Below, in pieces: positions 42,029 through 50,341 of a DNA stretch of 64,000 nt. The notes beneath the pieces were generated by a model. The model saw only the letters and a list, made by a program, of their open reading frames with translations. It was not told the DNA's origin and did no database searches. Origin of the DNA: Acidimangrovimonas sediminis (lineage in GTDB: Bacteria > Pseudomonadota > Alphaproteobacteria > Rhodobacterales > Rhodobacteraceae); assembly GCF_002871005.1 (NCBI RefSeq), contig NZ_PHSN01000010.1:62001-126000 (forward strand), in the 5' to 3' direction. The stretch's first letter is position 1, and every line of letters starts with the position of its first letter. Both the position numbers and the translations under genes were made by a program.

Positions 42029-43162
42029 TCATTCCGCCGGGCGCAGTCCCTGCGCCTCGGCCTTGTCCATCTGGTTGCCGCGCCAGGTGAAGCCGCGCCC
42101 GAGCCAGGCCGCGACCCAGAGCGCGGGCATCATCAGGTCGCGCAGGATCCAGGCCAAGACGTCGCGCGGCCCCGAGGGCCAGCCCGCACCCCGCGCCAGC
42201 GCCCATTCGGCCCCGAACCAGACCAGCGCGAGCAGCGGCAGCCAGGCCCAGCCCGCCGCGCCGATCAGCGCAAGCACGGCCAGTGCCAGCAGCGGCGGCA
42301 CCGCGCCGGTCAGGATCTCCGAGGCGAAGACCAAAGGCACGCCCATGCGCCGCACCTTGGCCCAGCGCAGCTGCCGCCCCCAGACCGCCGAAAGGCGCCG
42401 GCGCCCGATCGGCTGCGGGAACGGCATGCGTGCCAGCCGGACCTTCAGCCCCTGCGCACGCACCAGCTTGGTCGAGGCGATATCCTCGGCCATCTCGCGC
42501 CCCAACGCCGGCAGGCCACCGCCCGCCTCGGCCACGCCCCGGCGCCAGAACAGCGTCTTGCCCTGGGCATAGCCAAGGCCCACGCAATCCGCCGCCAGCT
42601 GCCAGCGCGCCTGGTAAGTGTTGAGAAAGCCGCATTCCAGTGCCCCCCAAAGGCCATTGGGGCGGATCCCGATGGCGGGCGAGGACACCAGCCCCGTGCG
42701 TTCGTCGAACCGCGCCACGCAGGCGCGCAGGAAATCCGGCGGCAGCAGCACGTTGCAATCGGACATCACGATCCAGTCGTGGCGCGCCGCGTTCCAGCCC
42801 TTGACGAGGTTGTTGAGCTTGGGGTTCCCGCTCACCGCATCCTGGCCGATCAGTAGCCGGGCCGGCACCTCGGGATGGGCCTCGATCGCCGCGCGCGCGA
42901 CCGCGACGGCCGGGTCGTCCTCGCGCTCGACGCAGAAGATCACCTCGTAGCCCGCGTAATCCTGCGTGAAGCTCGACGTCAGCGTCTGATCGAGTTGGTA
43001 ATCCTGACCGCAGAGCGGACGCAGCAGCGACACCGGCGGCTGCCCCGGCCGGTCAGCCCTCTGCCCCCCGCGCAGCCGCCAGGCGACCAGACCCACCGTG
43101 GCCAGGTGCAGCGCCAGCGCCACAAGCGCGAAGAGAGCGAGGATGAGCGCCAGATCGGCCAT
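42029..43162 (-). CDS. Ceramide glucosyltransferase-like GT21 enzyme (HpnI-like)
   Basis: A 377-residue membrane glycosyltransferase with an N-terminal anchor (about residues 3-28) and C-terminal hydrophobic segments. GT21 motifs are visible: VSLLRPLCGQD near the start, FCVEREDDPA (D1), SDCNVLLPPDFL (D2), EMAEDIASTK (D3) and GRQLRWAKVRR (Q-R-W acceptor motif). Such enzymes put a sugar on ceramide, diacylglycerol or hopanoid acceptors. The neighbouring LpxH-like, DedA and GT2 genes indicate a glycolipid pathway. It starts 11 bases after the LpxH-like gene. Confidence 0.86.
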   Translation of the reverse strand: MADLALILALFALVALALHLATVGLVAWRLRGGQRADRPGQPPVSLLRPLCGQDYQLDQTLTSSFTQDYAGYEVIFCVEREDDPAVAVARAAIEAHPEVPARLLIGQDAVSGNPKLNNLVKGWNAARHDWIVMSDCNVLLPPDFLRACVARFDERTGLVSSPAIGIRPNGLWGALECGFLNTYQARWQLAADCVGLGYAQGKTLFWRRGVAEAGGGLPALGREMAEDIASTKLVRAQGLKVRLARMPFPQPIGRRRLSAVWGRQLRWAKVRRMGVPLVFASEILTGAVPPLLALAVLALIGAAGWAWLPLLALVWFGAEWALARGAGWPSGPRDVLAWILRDLMMPALWVAAWLGRGFTWRGNQMDKAEAQGLRPAE

Positions 43163-43173
43163 GTCCGGTTCCC

Positions 43174-44046
43174 TCAGGCCACCCAGCCCGGGGCGTCCTC
43201 GGTTTCGGGCAGCAGGGTGCCCGCCGGTTCGGTCGCCTCGGTTCCGGCCCAGTGCAGAAGGTCGAGCCCGCCGTCGCGGTTTTCCGTCACCGCGGTGAAG
43301 CTGTCGATCCAGTCGCCGCAATTGGCATAGGTCACGCCGAAATCGTCATGCAGCGCGGGCTTGTGGAAATGGCCACAGATGACCCCGTCATAACCGCCCT
43401 GCCGCGCCCGCTTGGCCAGCCGCTTCTCGAACCGGTTGCCATAGCGGATAAGAGAGTTGAACCGCAGCAGCGCGCGCTCGATCACGATGAACTCGTCCAT
43501 GCCGAGGATCCGGCGCACGCGGTTCACGCCCGAGGACAGGCCGCGCAGCCCGCTGTCGACATGCGCCCCCAGAAGCGAGATCCAGCGCGCCCGCTTCTTC
43601 TGGAAGATGTCGCATTGGTCGCCATGCAGCACCAGATACTCGCGCCCGTCGATGGCGGTGTGGCGGGTCTCGTCCACCACTTCGATCTGGCTGAAGTAGA
43701 CGCCCAGGTGGCGGCGCATGAAGGCGTCGTGATTGCCGGGCAGATAGACGATCCGCGCACCGGCCTCGGCCAGGTCAAGCAGCAGCCGCACGGCCATGTC
43801 ATGCGCGGGGGTCCAGTGCTTGCCGATCGGCACCCAGCTGTCGAAGATATCGCCGACGAGGTAGATCGTGTCGGCACTCACATGGGTCAGGAAGTCGACC
43901 AGCATCTCGACCCGGCAGCCCCGGGCGCCCATGTGCACGTCGGAGATGAACAATGCGCGGTAGTGCCGCCTTGGCCCTGTCGGAACCGGACGCGGAGCCT
44001 CCGCCCCGCCGAGCATCGCCTCAAAGGCCGCCCTGGTATCCTTCAT
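43174..44046 (-). CDS. LpxH-like UDP-2,3-diacylglucosamine diphosphatase / metallophosphoesterase
   Basis: A 290-residue calcineurin-like phosphoesterase. All five metal motifs are present: FISDVHMG (about residues 33-40), VGDIFDSW, LPGNHD, HGDQCD and GHFHKP. The spacing and the D-x-H..GD..GNHD..H..GHxH order match LpxH-type enzymes, which hydrolyse UDP-2,3-diacylglucosamine in lipid A synthesis. It is the first gene of the operon with GT21, DedA and GT2. An alternative is a phosphatase for a different lipid-linked nucleotide sugar. A longer start at 44325 adds an unconserved segment and was not used. Confidence 0.82.
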   Translation of the reverse strand: MKDTRAAFEAMLGGAEAPRPVPTGPRRHYRALFISDVHMGARGCRVEMLVDFLTHVSADTIYLVGDIFDSWVPIGKHWTPAHDMAVRLLLDLAEAGARIVYLPGNHDAFMRRHLGVYFSQIEVVDETRHTAIDGREYLVLHGDQCDIFQKKRARWISLLGAHVDSGLRGLSSGVNRVRRILGMDEFIVIERALLRFNSLIRYGNRFEKRLAKRARQGGYDGVICGHFHKPALHDDFGVTYANCGDWIDSFTAVTENRDGGLDLLHWAGTEATEPAGTLLPETEDAPGWVA

Positions 44047-44605
44047 CCGCCTACCCCTATCTTGTTGCCACCGCCCTGCCCCCTCCCATATCTGGAAGGA
44101 TATCAGAACCCGTGTCGCTTCTGCCACGACAACCACACGAGTTTGTGACGTTCGGGCCATAGATCGCGCGGGGCGGTCCGGTCCTGCACAATTCGGCGGC
44201 ATTCGGTTACACGGTTCGGCAAGCAGGTCCTCCCGCCTGCCGTCCCAACCCTTCTGCGACGGAAGTCTACACCTCGGTCTTGCAGATGGGAACCAAGGCT
44301 TGCAAGGCCCTGTCAGTAATCTCACAAATGTTTAATCTTGGAGTCCTTCTCCGTTTTGGGCCCCGTCTCCAGACCGCCGATTCCCTAGGGAACAACACGT
44401 CGTGCGACATCCGGTTCCCCGCACCGCCCGGCGCCGCCGCAGGGCACCCGCCCCCGGGGACCAGACTTTTCCCTTCGATTGCAAAACCTTGCAGGGCAGC
44501 CGATAGCACACGACGGCTCCTGCCGCGTCGCCGGGCCGCATGTCAGGACCACATGCCGGGGCCGTCACCGCGATGCCACGGGGCACGACCGGGCAAACCG
44601 CCCCC
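44047..44605. other. 559-base intergenic region, no gene recognised
   Basis: This gap lies between the argE 3' end and the LpxH-like operon, both minus strand, so it should hold the argE terminator and the operon promoter. Features seen are a perfect 12-base palindrome TTCCCTAGGGAA (44381-44392) and a locally less GC-rich tract at about 44280-44370. Several overlapping frames read through but none has family similarity. A small RNA gene cannot be excluded. Confidence 0.4.
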
Positions 44606-45766
44606 TCACGCCAGCTTGGGCGCCAGCCGCTCCAGCATGTCGACACATTGCGCAAGCTGGCCCAGTTCGACGTATTCGTCGGGCTTGTGCGCCTGCGCGA
44701 TGGCGCCCGGACCGCAGACCACCACCGACATGCCCAAGGCCTGAAACAGCCCCGCCTCGGTGCCGAAGGGCACCGTCTCGGCGCCGTTGAAGCCGGTCAG
44801 CTCCGCCACGAGGTCGCGCGCCGCGTTCTCGTCCATCGGCACCAGCCCGGCCACCTCACCGATCACCTCGGTCTCGATCGCCGCGCCTGGGTTCACGCGC
44901 CGCATCGCCGGCAGCAGCACCTCCGAGCAGTAGGTGGCAAGATCCGCATTGACGAAATCGGCATCCTCCCAGCGGACCGGGCGCATTTCCCAGGCCACCT
45001 CGGCATAGCCGGGGATGACATTGTGCGCGTGACCGCCATGGATGACGCCAGTGTTGATCGTGGTCCAGGGCGGATCGAACAGGCTGCCCTCGGGCGCGCG
45101 GTCCTTCAGCCGCTCGCGCAGCTCCAGCAAGCGCGCGACATAGCGCACCGCGTATTCGGCCGCGTTCACGCCCCGGTCCGGATTGGACCCATGCCCCTCC
45201 AGCCCGGTGAAGCGCGTGGTGTACTCGCAACAGCCCTTGTGCCCCTCAACGATCCGCATCTCGGTGGGTTCGCCGATGATCGCCAGCGCCGGCCGGATCT
45301 CCCGATCGCGCAGCACGCCGGCAAGCGCGGCCCCGCCCAGGCATCCGACCTCCTCGTCGTGGGTAAAGGCGAAATGGATCGGTCGGCGTCCGCTCTGCCC
45401 GGCATAGAGCGGCGCCACCGCGGTGCAGGCGGCGATGAACCCCTTCATGTCGCAGGTGCCGCGGCCGTAGAACCGGCCGATCCGTTCCTCCATCGCGAAC
45501 GGGTCCGAGGACCAGATCTGATCGGCCACCGGCACCACGTCGGTGTGGCCCGACAGCAGGATGCCGCCGTCGGCGTCTTCCGGGCCGATGGTGGCGAACA
45601 GGTTGCCCTTGGTCCCCGTGCTGTCGAGGAACACCTCGCAGCGCGCGCCCGCATCTTCCAGCCGCTCGGCCAGCCAGGCGATCATCTGCAGATTGCTGTC
45701 GGCCGAGACCGTCGGATAGGCGATCATGCGGCCAAGATGGTCGATGGTGGTGTCGATCAGGCTCAT
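44606..45766 (-). CDS. argE: Acetylornithine deacetylase (M20 family)
   Basis: A 386-residue zinc enzyme that hydrolyses N-acetylornithine to ornithine in arginine synthesis. Metal and catalytic motifs are LSGHTDVVP (about 72-80), YGRGTCDMKGF, HDEEVGCLGG with the catalytic glutamate pair, IGEPTEM, and GPGAIAQAHKPDEYV near the C-terminus. The ATG at 45766 begins MSLIDTTIDHLGRMIAYPTVS, in line with the family. It is a single gene. Confidence 0.9.
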   Translation of the reverse strand: MSLIDTTIDHLGRMIAYPTVSADSNLQMIAWLAERLEDAGARCEVFLDSTGTKGNLFATIGPEDADGGILLSGHTDVVPVADQIWSSDPFAMEERIGRFYGRGTCDMKGFIAACTAVAPLYAGQSGRRPIHFAFTHDEEVGCLGGAALAGVLRDREIRPALAIIGEPTEMRIVEGHKGCCEYTTRFTGLEGHGSNPDRGVNAAEYAVRYVARLLELRERLKDRAPEGSLFDPPWTTINTGVIHGGHAHNVIPGYAEVAWEMRPVRWEDADFVNADLATYCSEVLLPAMRRVNPGAAIETEVIGEVAGLVPMDENAARDLVAELTGFNGAETVPFGTEAGLFQALGMSVVVCGPGAIAQAHKPDEYVELGQLAQCVDMLERLAPKLA

Positions 45767-45984
45767 CGCGCGCCTCCTTTGCCGGGTCTCTTCCCTCCCC
45801 GTATCGCAAAGGTTCGGGCCCGGGTCAGGGCCTTGCGCGCCGCCTGCTGGTCAAAACGCGACCCGCTGGCGAAAATTTGTGCACATCTCGGGAGGGGCCG
45901 TGCGCCGCAGACGCGTTCGCAGCCCAAAGACGACGCCCCCGCGCCGCTGCCGCTCAGTCATCCTGAAGGGCTCATTCTGAGGGG

Positions 45985-46851
45985 CTACTCTGCGGCAGAT
46001 GCAAGCTTCGGTTGCCCGTCCTCTCCGATCGCGCGCCCCCCCTCCCCGGATGGCTCGTCCCGCTCCCAACCGTGTTCGCCGCGGCGGAAGACGCCGTAGC
46101 GGCCGGGACGGAACCGCCTGGAATGCTCGGCCACGTAGGTGGTCAGGCGAACCTGGCCGGGCCCCGTGTCGAGCAGGTTGAAACTGTTGACCTCGCCGCG
46201 CAGACGGGTCGAGAGGCTGGTGCCCGCCTGCACGAACAACAGACCCGGCGCCGTGCGGAAGGGGGCGAATTCGGCATAGTGTAGATGCCCCGAGAGCACG
46301 ATGTCGGCGCCGCTTTCCTGCAACCGTTCCAGCGCCTCGTCGGCACCGCGGGCCAGTTGCTTGTCCGTCTCCGGGCCATGTTCCAGCGGATGGTGGACCA
46401 CCACGATCCGTGTCCGCCGCTCGATCCCGTAAAGCGCCGAACACACCCGGTCGAGCGCCCGGGACGAGACCTTGCCGCGCTGCCAGGCGAAGCGGTTGAC
46501 CGTGTTCACGCCCACGACCGCCACGTCGTTGTCGTAATAGAGCGGCTCCAGCTCGCGCGCGATCGAGGCCCGGTAGCGTGCCCAGGGCCGCAGCAAGCGC
46601 ATCCACAGATTGTCGAGCGGCACATCGTGATTGCCCGGAACGCAGAGGATGCGCGCCTCGCAGCTTTGCTGGATCCGTTCGAGGAACTCGGCGGCATGGC
46701 GGAACTGGCTGCGCCGGGCGCGCTGGGTGAAATCGCCCGAGATCGCCACCACGTCCGGCTGCAACTGGGCGATCGACTCAAGGAGCGGCTCCTCGAGCTC
46801 CGACGCCGCGCGACCGAAATGCAGGTCTGACAGGTGGAGGATTCGGCTCAT
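45985..46851 (-). CDS. Metallophosphoesterase of the calcineurin-like family
   Basis: A 288-residue phosphoesterase. Motifs are LHLSDLHFG (about residues 5-13), ISGDFTQRA, VPGNHD, VVHHPLEHG and SGHLHYAEF. It resembles 3',5'-cyclic-AMP phosphodiesterase-type enzymes but has a variable C-terminal tail. Its start overlaps the lipid kinase stop (ATGA), so they are made together and it may act on a lipid phosphate or nucleotide. Just downstream are two direct copies of a 15-base TCAT(C/T)CTGA(A/G)GGGCT unit (45958-45986). Confidence 0.83.
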   Translation of the reverse strand: MSRILHLSDLHFGRAASELEEPLLESIAQLQPDVVAISGDFTQRARRSQFRHAAEFLERIQQSCEARILCVPGNHDVPLDNLWMRLLRPWARYRASIARELEPLYYDNDVAVVGVNTVNRFAWQRGKVSSRALDRVCSALYGIERRTRIVVVHHPLEHGPETDKQLARGADEALERLQESGADIVLSGHLHYAEFAPFRTAPGLLFVQAGTSLSTRLRGEVNSFNLLDTGPGQVRLTTYVAEHSRRFRPGRYGVFRRGEHGWERDEPSGEGGRAIGEDGQPKLASAAE

Positions 46852-47897
46852 GACGCGCTGCCCACACCCGGCTCAAGTCCATCATGCGGCGTGTCGCGAT
46901 GGGGCGGCACGACCACGTGCAGCTCATCCTCGGACATGGAGAAGTGAAACGGGCTTTCCTCCATCCGCTTCTCGCCGTCGAAGGCGATCAGGGTGCGGCG
47001 CGCGCGCGTCTCGATCGTCAGTTCCGGCGCTTCGATCAGCTCGTAATCCTCGCCACGGCGCATCGCCCGCACCGCCAGCTTCACCGCCAGCCACAGCAGC
47101 GCGCCGCGGCTACCCGCGCGCGACACGAAAACGGCGAACCCGTCGCGGCGGATCACGTCGCTGCCCTCGAGGCCGAAGCTTTCCAGCTGGTAGGCCGACC
47201 GCCCGACGAAGATCATCGCGGTCTTGCGCGTCTCTGTGCGGCCGTCGACCCTGAAGGTCACGGTCAGAGGGCTGCGGAAGCGGAAGAACGTCTTCAGCGC
47301 CGACCAATGCGCCAGCAGGCGTTTGCGGCCGAACCGCTTGTAGACGCCCTCACGCTCGCGCAGGATCGCGGGATAGAGGCCGAGGCTTGCGTTGTTGAGA
47401 AAGGGCTGGCCGTTGACAGCGGCAACCCTTATCGGCTTCGGCCGCCCCTCCAGGATCTGGCGCGCGGCCTCGGCCGGATCCTCGGACAGGCCGAGACCAC
47501 GGGTGAAGTAGTTGAACGTGCCCATCGGCAGCGCGGCCATCGCGACCCCCCGGCCCAGCATCGCCGAGGCGACGCCCACGGTGGTTCCGTCGCCGCCGGC
47601 CGACACGACAAGGTCGGCCCCCTGCGCCAGCGCCTTGTCGACCGCGGCCTCGATGCCACCGGCGCGGCCCGGTTTGAACGGGATCACCTCGGCCCGGTCG
47701 CCGAAAACCTCGAGCACCGGGGCAAGGGCATCGTCTTCGCGGCTGTTCAGGCCCGACTTGGGGTTGGCGATGATCCGCACGGTCTGTGGCCAGGGCTTGT
47801 CGGCCATGGCGGTCAATGCTGAGACCGCATCGCCGGCGTCCCTGCCGGCTTCGGTGGCCACGCCACGCATGATCTTCGCGTCCGATCCGTCCTTCAT
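46848..47897 (-). CDS. Diacylglycerol kinase family lipid kinase
   Basis: A 349-residue enzyme of the DgkB/YegS group, which phosphorylates diacylglycerol or a related lipid using ATP. The catalytic-domain motifs are IIANPKSG (about residues 51-58), the nucleotide loop SAGGDGTTVGVAS (about 108-120), and LPMGTFNYFTRGLG (about 132-145). The ATG at 47897 has a GGGGACC upstream; an earlier GTG at 47924 has no properly spaced ribosome site. Coupled to the phosphoesterase gene. Confidence 0.87.
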   Translation of the reverse strand: MKDGSDAKIMRGVATEAGRDAGDAVSALTAMADKPWPQTVRIIANPKSGLNSREDDALAPVLEVFGDRAEVIPFKPGRAGGIEAAVDKALAQGADLVVSAGGDGTTVGVASAMLGRGVAMAALPMGTFNYFTRGLGLSEDPAEAARQILEGRPKPIRVAAVNGQPFLNNASLGLYPAILREREGVYKRFGRKRLLAHWSALKTFFRFRSPLTVTFRVDGRTETRKTAMIFVGRSAYQLESFGLEGSDVIRRDGFAVFVSRAGSRGALLWLAVKLAVRAMRRGEDYELIEAPELTIETRARRTLIAFDGEKRMEESPFHFSMSEDELHVVVPPHRDTPHDGLEPGVGSAS

Positions 47898-47979
47898 CAC
47901 GGTCCCCTTTTCAAGCCCCTGCACTCCCCCTTCTTGCAGGTTGTCGCAAGACCAACGCGGCGGGGGGGCTTTCGGTTCA

Positions 47980-48007
47980 GTCCGGCCCGCAAAATAACGG
48001 GCCGGAC
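47980..48007 (-). terminator. Hairpin downstream of ectD, candidate terminator
   Basis: Perfect 10-base arms GTCCGGCCCG (47980-47989) and CGGGCCGGAC (47998-48007) with an eight-base A/T-rich loop lie after the ectD stop and before the lipid kinase gene. No uridine run follows, so it is terminator-like by stem strength and position. Confidence 0.5.
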
Positions 48008-48038
48008 ACCGGAGAAAGGCCCCGTGATGCGGCCCGGA

Positions 48039-48983
48039 TCAGAGCGCGCGGATGCGCCCGCGGATCGGGGCGATCGGACGGGCCTCGCCGCGATTGGCCA
48101 GAAACGCCGGGCGGGGCTTTGCCGCGGCGTAGGGGGCCGCCGGGCGATTGGACACCGCGTTGTACACAAAGAACGCGTTCGAGCGCGGGAACGGCGTGAC
48201 GTTGCCGTTCGAGGCATGCAGCGTGTTGCACTCGAAGAAGATCACCGTGCCCGCCGGCCCCGTCGCGGCATCCAGCCCGGCCTCGGCGGCAAGGCGTTCC
48301 AGCGTCTCGGATTGCGGCACGCCGATCTCCTGCTTCTTCAGGCTGCGTTCGTGGTTGGCCTCCGGGGTCTCTCCCAGGCAGGCCACGAAGCGGCGGTGCG
48401 ACCCCGGGATCAGCATCAGGGGCCCATTCAGCGCCGAGTTGTCGGTCAGCAGGATCGAGGCCGACACCGCGCGCATCCTGGGCATCCCGTCCTCGGCGTG
48501 CCAGGTCTCGAAATCGGAATGCCAGTAGAATTCCTTGCCGGTGAAGCCGGGCTTGTAGTTCAGTCGGCTCTGATGAAGGTAAACATCATCTCCTAAAAGG
48601 AATTTCGCCGTATCGACCAATCGGGAATCCGCCGCGAGCCGGGCGAATGTCTCGCTGTTCTCGTCGAGACGGAAGACAGTGCGGATCGCGTCGGACCCGG
48701 GCTCGGTCACCCGGTCCTCGGGGCGGATCTCGTGGCCGTTGGCGCGCAACGTGGCCGAGGTTTCGATCAGTGAGCGGATCTCGTCGTCCGAGAACAGGCC
48801 GTTGCGCACAAGGTAGCCCTTCTCCTCGTAGTGGCAGGCTTCGTCGCGGCTGATCGGGGCATCCTCGGACCAGGCGCTGTAGAGAACGGGATCACGTCGC
48901 TCGCCGACCCGTTCCTCGTCGGCCAGGCGGGTCGGGTAGACATCCGCAGCGGCGACGGCTGAGTTGGGACTCGTGACATCCAT
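48039..48983 (-). CDS. ectD: Ectoine hydroxylase
   Basis: A 314-residue iron(II)/2-oxoglutarate dioxygenase that converts ectoine to 5-hydroxyectoine, a compatible solute. The signature FYWHSDFETWHAEDGMPR (about residues 143-160) contains the iron-binding histidine and aspartate. A later histidine in FFECNTLHASNGN completes the triad, and the arginine of PRSNAFFVYN binds 2-oxoglutarate. The ATG at 48983 follows a GGAGGAAA ribosome site. No ectA, ectB or ectC is nearby, so precursor synthesis must be elsewhere or ectoine imported. Confidence 0.92.
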   Translation of the reverse strand: MDVTSPNSAVAAADVYPTRLADEERVGERRDPVLYSAWSEDAPISRDEACHYEEKGYLVRNGLFSDDEIRSLIETSATLRANGHEIRPEDRVTEPGSDAIRTVFRLDENSETFARLAADSRLVDTAKFLLGDDVYLHQSRLNYKPGFTGKEFYWHSDFETWHAEDGMPRMRAVSASILLTDNSALNGPLMLIPGSHRRFVACLGETPEANHERSLKKQEIGVPQSETLERLAAEAGLDAATGPAGTVIFFECNTLHASNGNVTPFPRSNAFFVYNAVSNRPAAPYAAAKPRPAFLANRGEARPIAPIRGRIRAL

Positions 48984-49386
48984 GAGTTTCCTCCTCGAAA
49001 ATGGGGTATGTGCAAAGCGCTGACTGGGTAACAATCCAACGCACCTGTGCACAACCCCGGCGACGGCCTGCTGTTCCCAAGTTTTTCACTTGGATTTATA
49101 CGCCCGCCCCTCGGAACCCCTCTGATGCGCCCCGACCACCGGCCCCCTGCCGGGCGGGGCCCTGCCCGGGTTCCCAATGCGCACCCCGACATTGACGCCC
49201 TCGAAGCAGGCAACCCCCGGACGTCCCGATGCAGTCAAGGTATGGATTTCGGTCAGCTTACAACCTTTCCGGTATTACAGGATACCGCGCCCCCATCTGG
49301 CACCGGCGCCGCGCCGGTGCCAATCTTGCGCGGCAAATCTAGGGGCGGCCCGGAGGAAGGACGCCCGCCGCTGAGGAGGAAGACAG
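48984..49386. promoter_or_regulatory. Divergent intergenic region between ectD and catA
   Basis: This 403-base region has no gene. It holds two conspicuous structures on the catA side: the inverted repeat CGGTAT-N6-ATACCG (49270-49287) and a 12-base-arm hairpin TGGCACCGGCGC/GCGCCGGTGCCA (49298-49322). The first resembles a LysR target and the second may form in the catA leader RNA. A GGAGGAAG ribosome site precedes catA. Confidence 0.55.
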
Positions 49387-50256
49387 ATGCGCAACGTTAC
49401 CGTGGACAACGTGACCGACACCGTGATCGCGTCGCTGGGCAAGCACGACAAGATCGGCCCGCGCCAGCGCGAGATCATGGAAAGCCTGATCCGTCACCTG
49501 CACGGGTTCTGCAAGGACGTGAACCTGACGCATGACGAGTTTCTCTACGCCTGCGACTACCTGGGCCGGGCGGGCGCCCTGTGCTCGGACAAGCGCCAGG
49601 AATACATCCTGCTGGCCGACATCCTGGGCGTGGAAGTTCTGGTCGACATGCTGTCGAACCCGATCTCGGGGACCGAGACCGTCTCGACCGTGCTGGGCCC
49701 GTTCTTCCGCGAGAATGCGCCGGTGATGCCCAAGGGCGCCTCGACCGTGCAGAAGGTGTTCGAAGGGCAGGAAACCGTCTATGTCGAGGGGCATATCCGC
49801 GACAACAAGGGCAACCCGGTCGCCGGCGCGATCATCGACGTGTGGGAAGATGCGCCCAACGGCCTGTACGAGAACCACGACCCCGACCAGCCGGAATACA
49901 ACCTGCGCGGCCGGTTCGAGAGCGACGAGAACGGCCACTACGCCTTCCGCGCGATCCGCCCCGTTCCCTACCCGATCCCGGACGACGAGACGGCGGGAGA
50001 GCTGATCCGCTACATGGGCCATCACTGCATGCGGCCGGGCCACATCCACATGATGGTGACGCGCAAGGGCTACCGCCCGCTGATCTCGCAGATCTACGAC
50101 GCCGACAGCGCGCATCTCGACGACGACTCGGTCTTTGCGGTGAAGGAGGACCTGATCGGCCACTTCCACACGGCCCCCGAGGGTGCCGATACCGACCTCA
50201 CGCTGACGTTCGACTTCACGCTGGCCGACCAGGCCCAGGCGATGGCGGCGGAGTAA
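49387..50256 (+). CDS. catA: Catechol 1,2-dioxygenase (intradiol ring-cleavage)
   Basis: A 289-residue non-haem iron(III) dioxygenase that opens catechol to cis,cis-muconate. The N-terminal helical dimer domain (about residues 1-95) is followed by the beta domain. Iron ligands are the tyrosines in GLYENHD and YPIPDD and the histidines in RPGHIHMMV. The next gene, a muconate cycloisomerase, supports catechol as substrate; a hydroxyquinol 1,2-dioxygenase is a less likely alternative. A GAGGAGGAAG ribosome site lies just upstream. Confidence 0.88.
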   Translation: MRNVTVDNVTDTVIASLGKHDKIGPRQREIMESLIRHLHGFCKDVNLTHDEFLYACDYLGRAGALCSDKRQEYILLADILGVEVLVDMLSNPISGTETVSTVLGPFFRENAPVMPKGASTVQKVFEGQETVYVEGHIRDNKGNPVAGAIIDVWEDAPNGLYENHDPDQPEYNLRGRFESDENGHYAFRAIRPVPYPIPDDETAGELIRYMGHHCMRPGHIHMMVTRKGYRPLISQIYDADSAHLDDDSVFAVKEDLIGHFHTAPEGADTDLTLTFDFTLADQAQAMAAE

Positions 50257-50341
50257 CGGCCGCTTTCCCGCTCCGGCGCCGGCGGCCCCCGCCCCGGCGC
50301 CGGATCTTTCCCCCGAGAAGACCCTGCCAAGGACCGAAGAC

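Noticed and set aside
44267-44509. Short open frames in the gap upstream of the LpxH-like operon
   Set aside because: Several frames overlap each other on both strands without ribosome sites or recognisable domains; none is better supported than chance.
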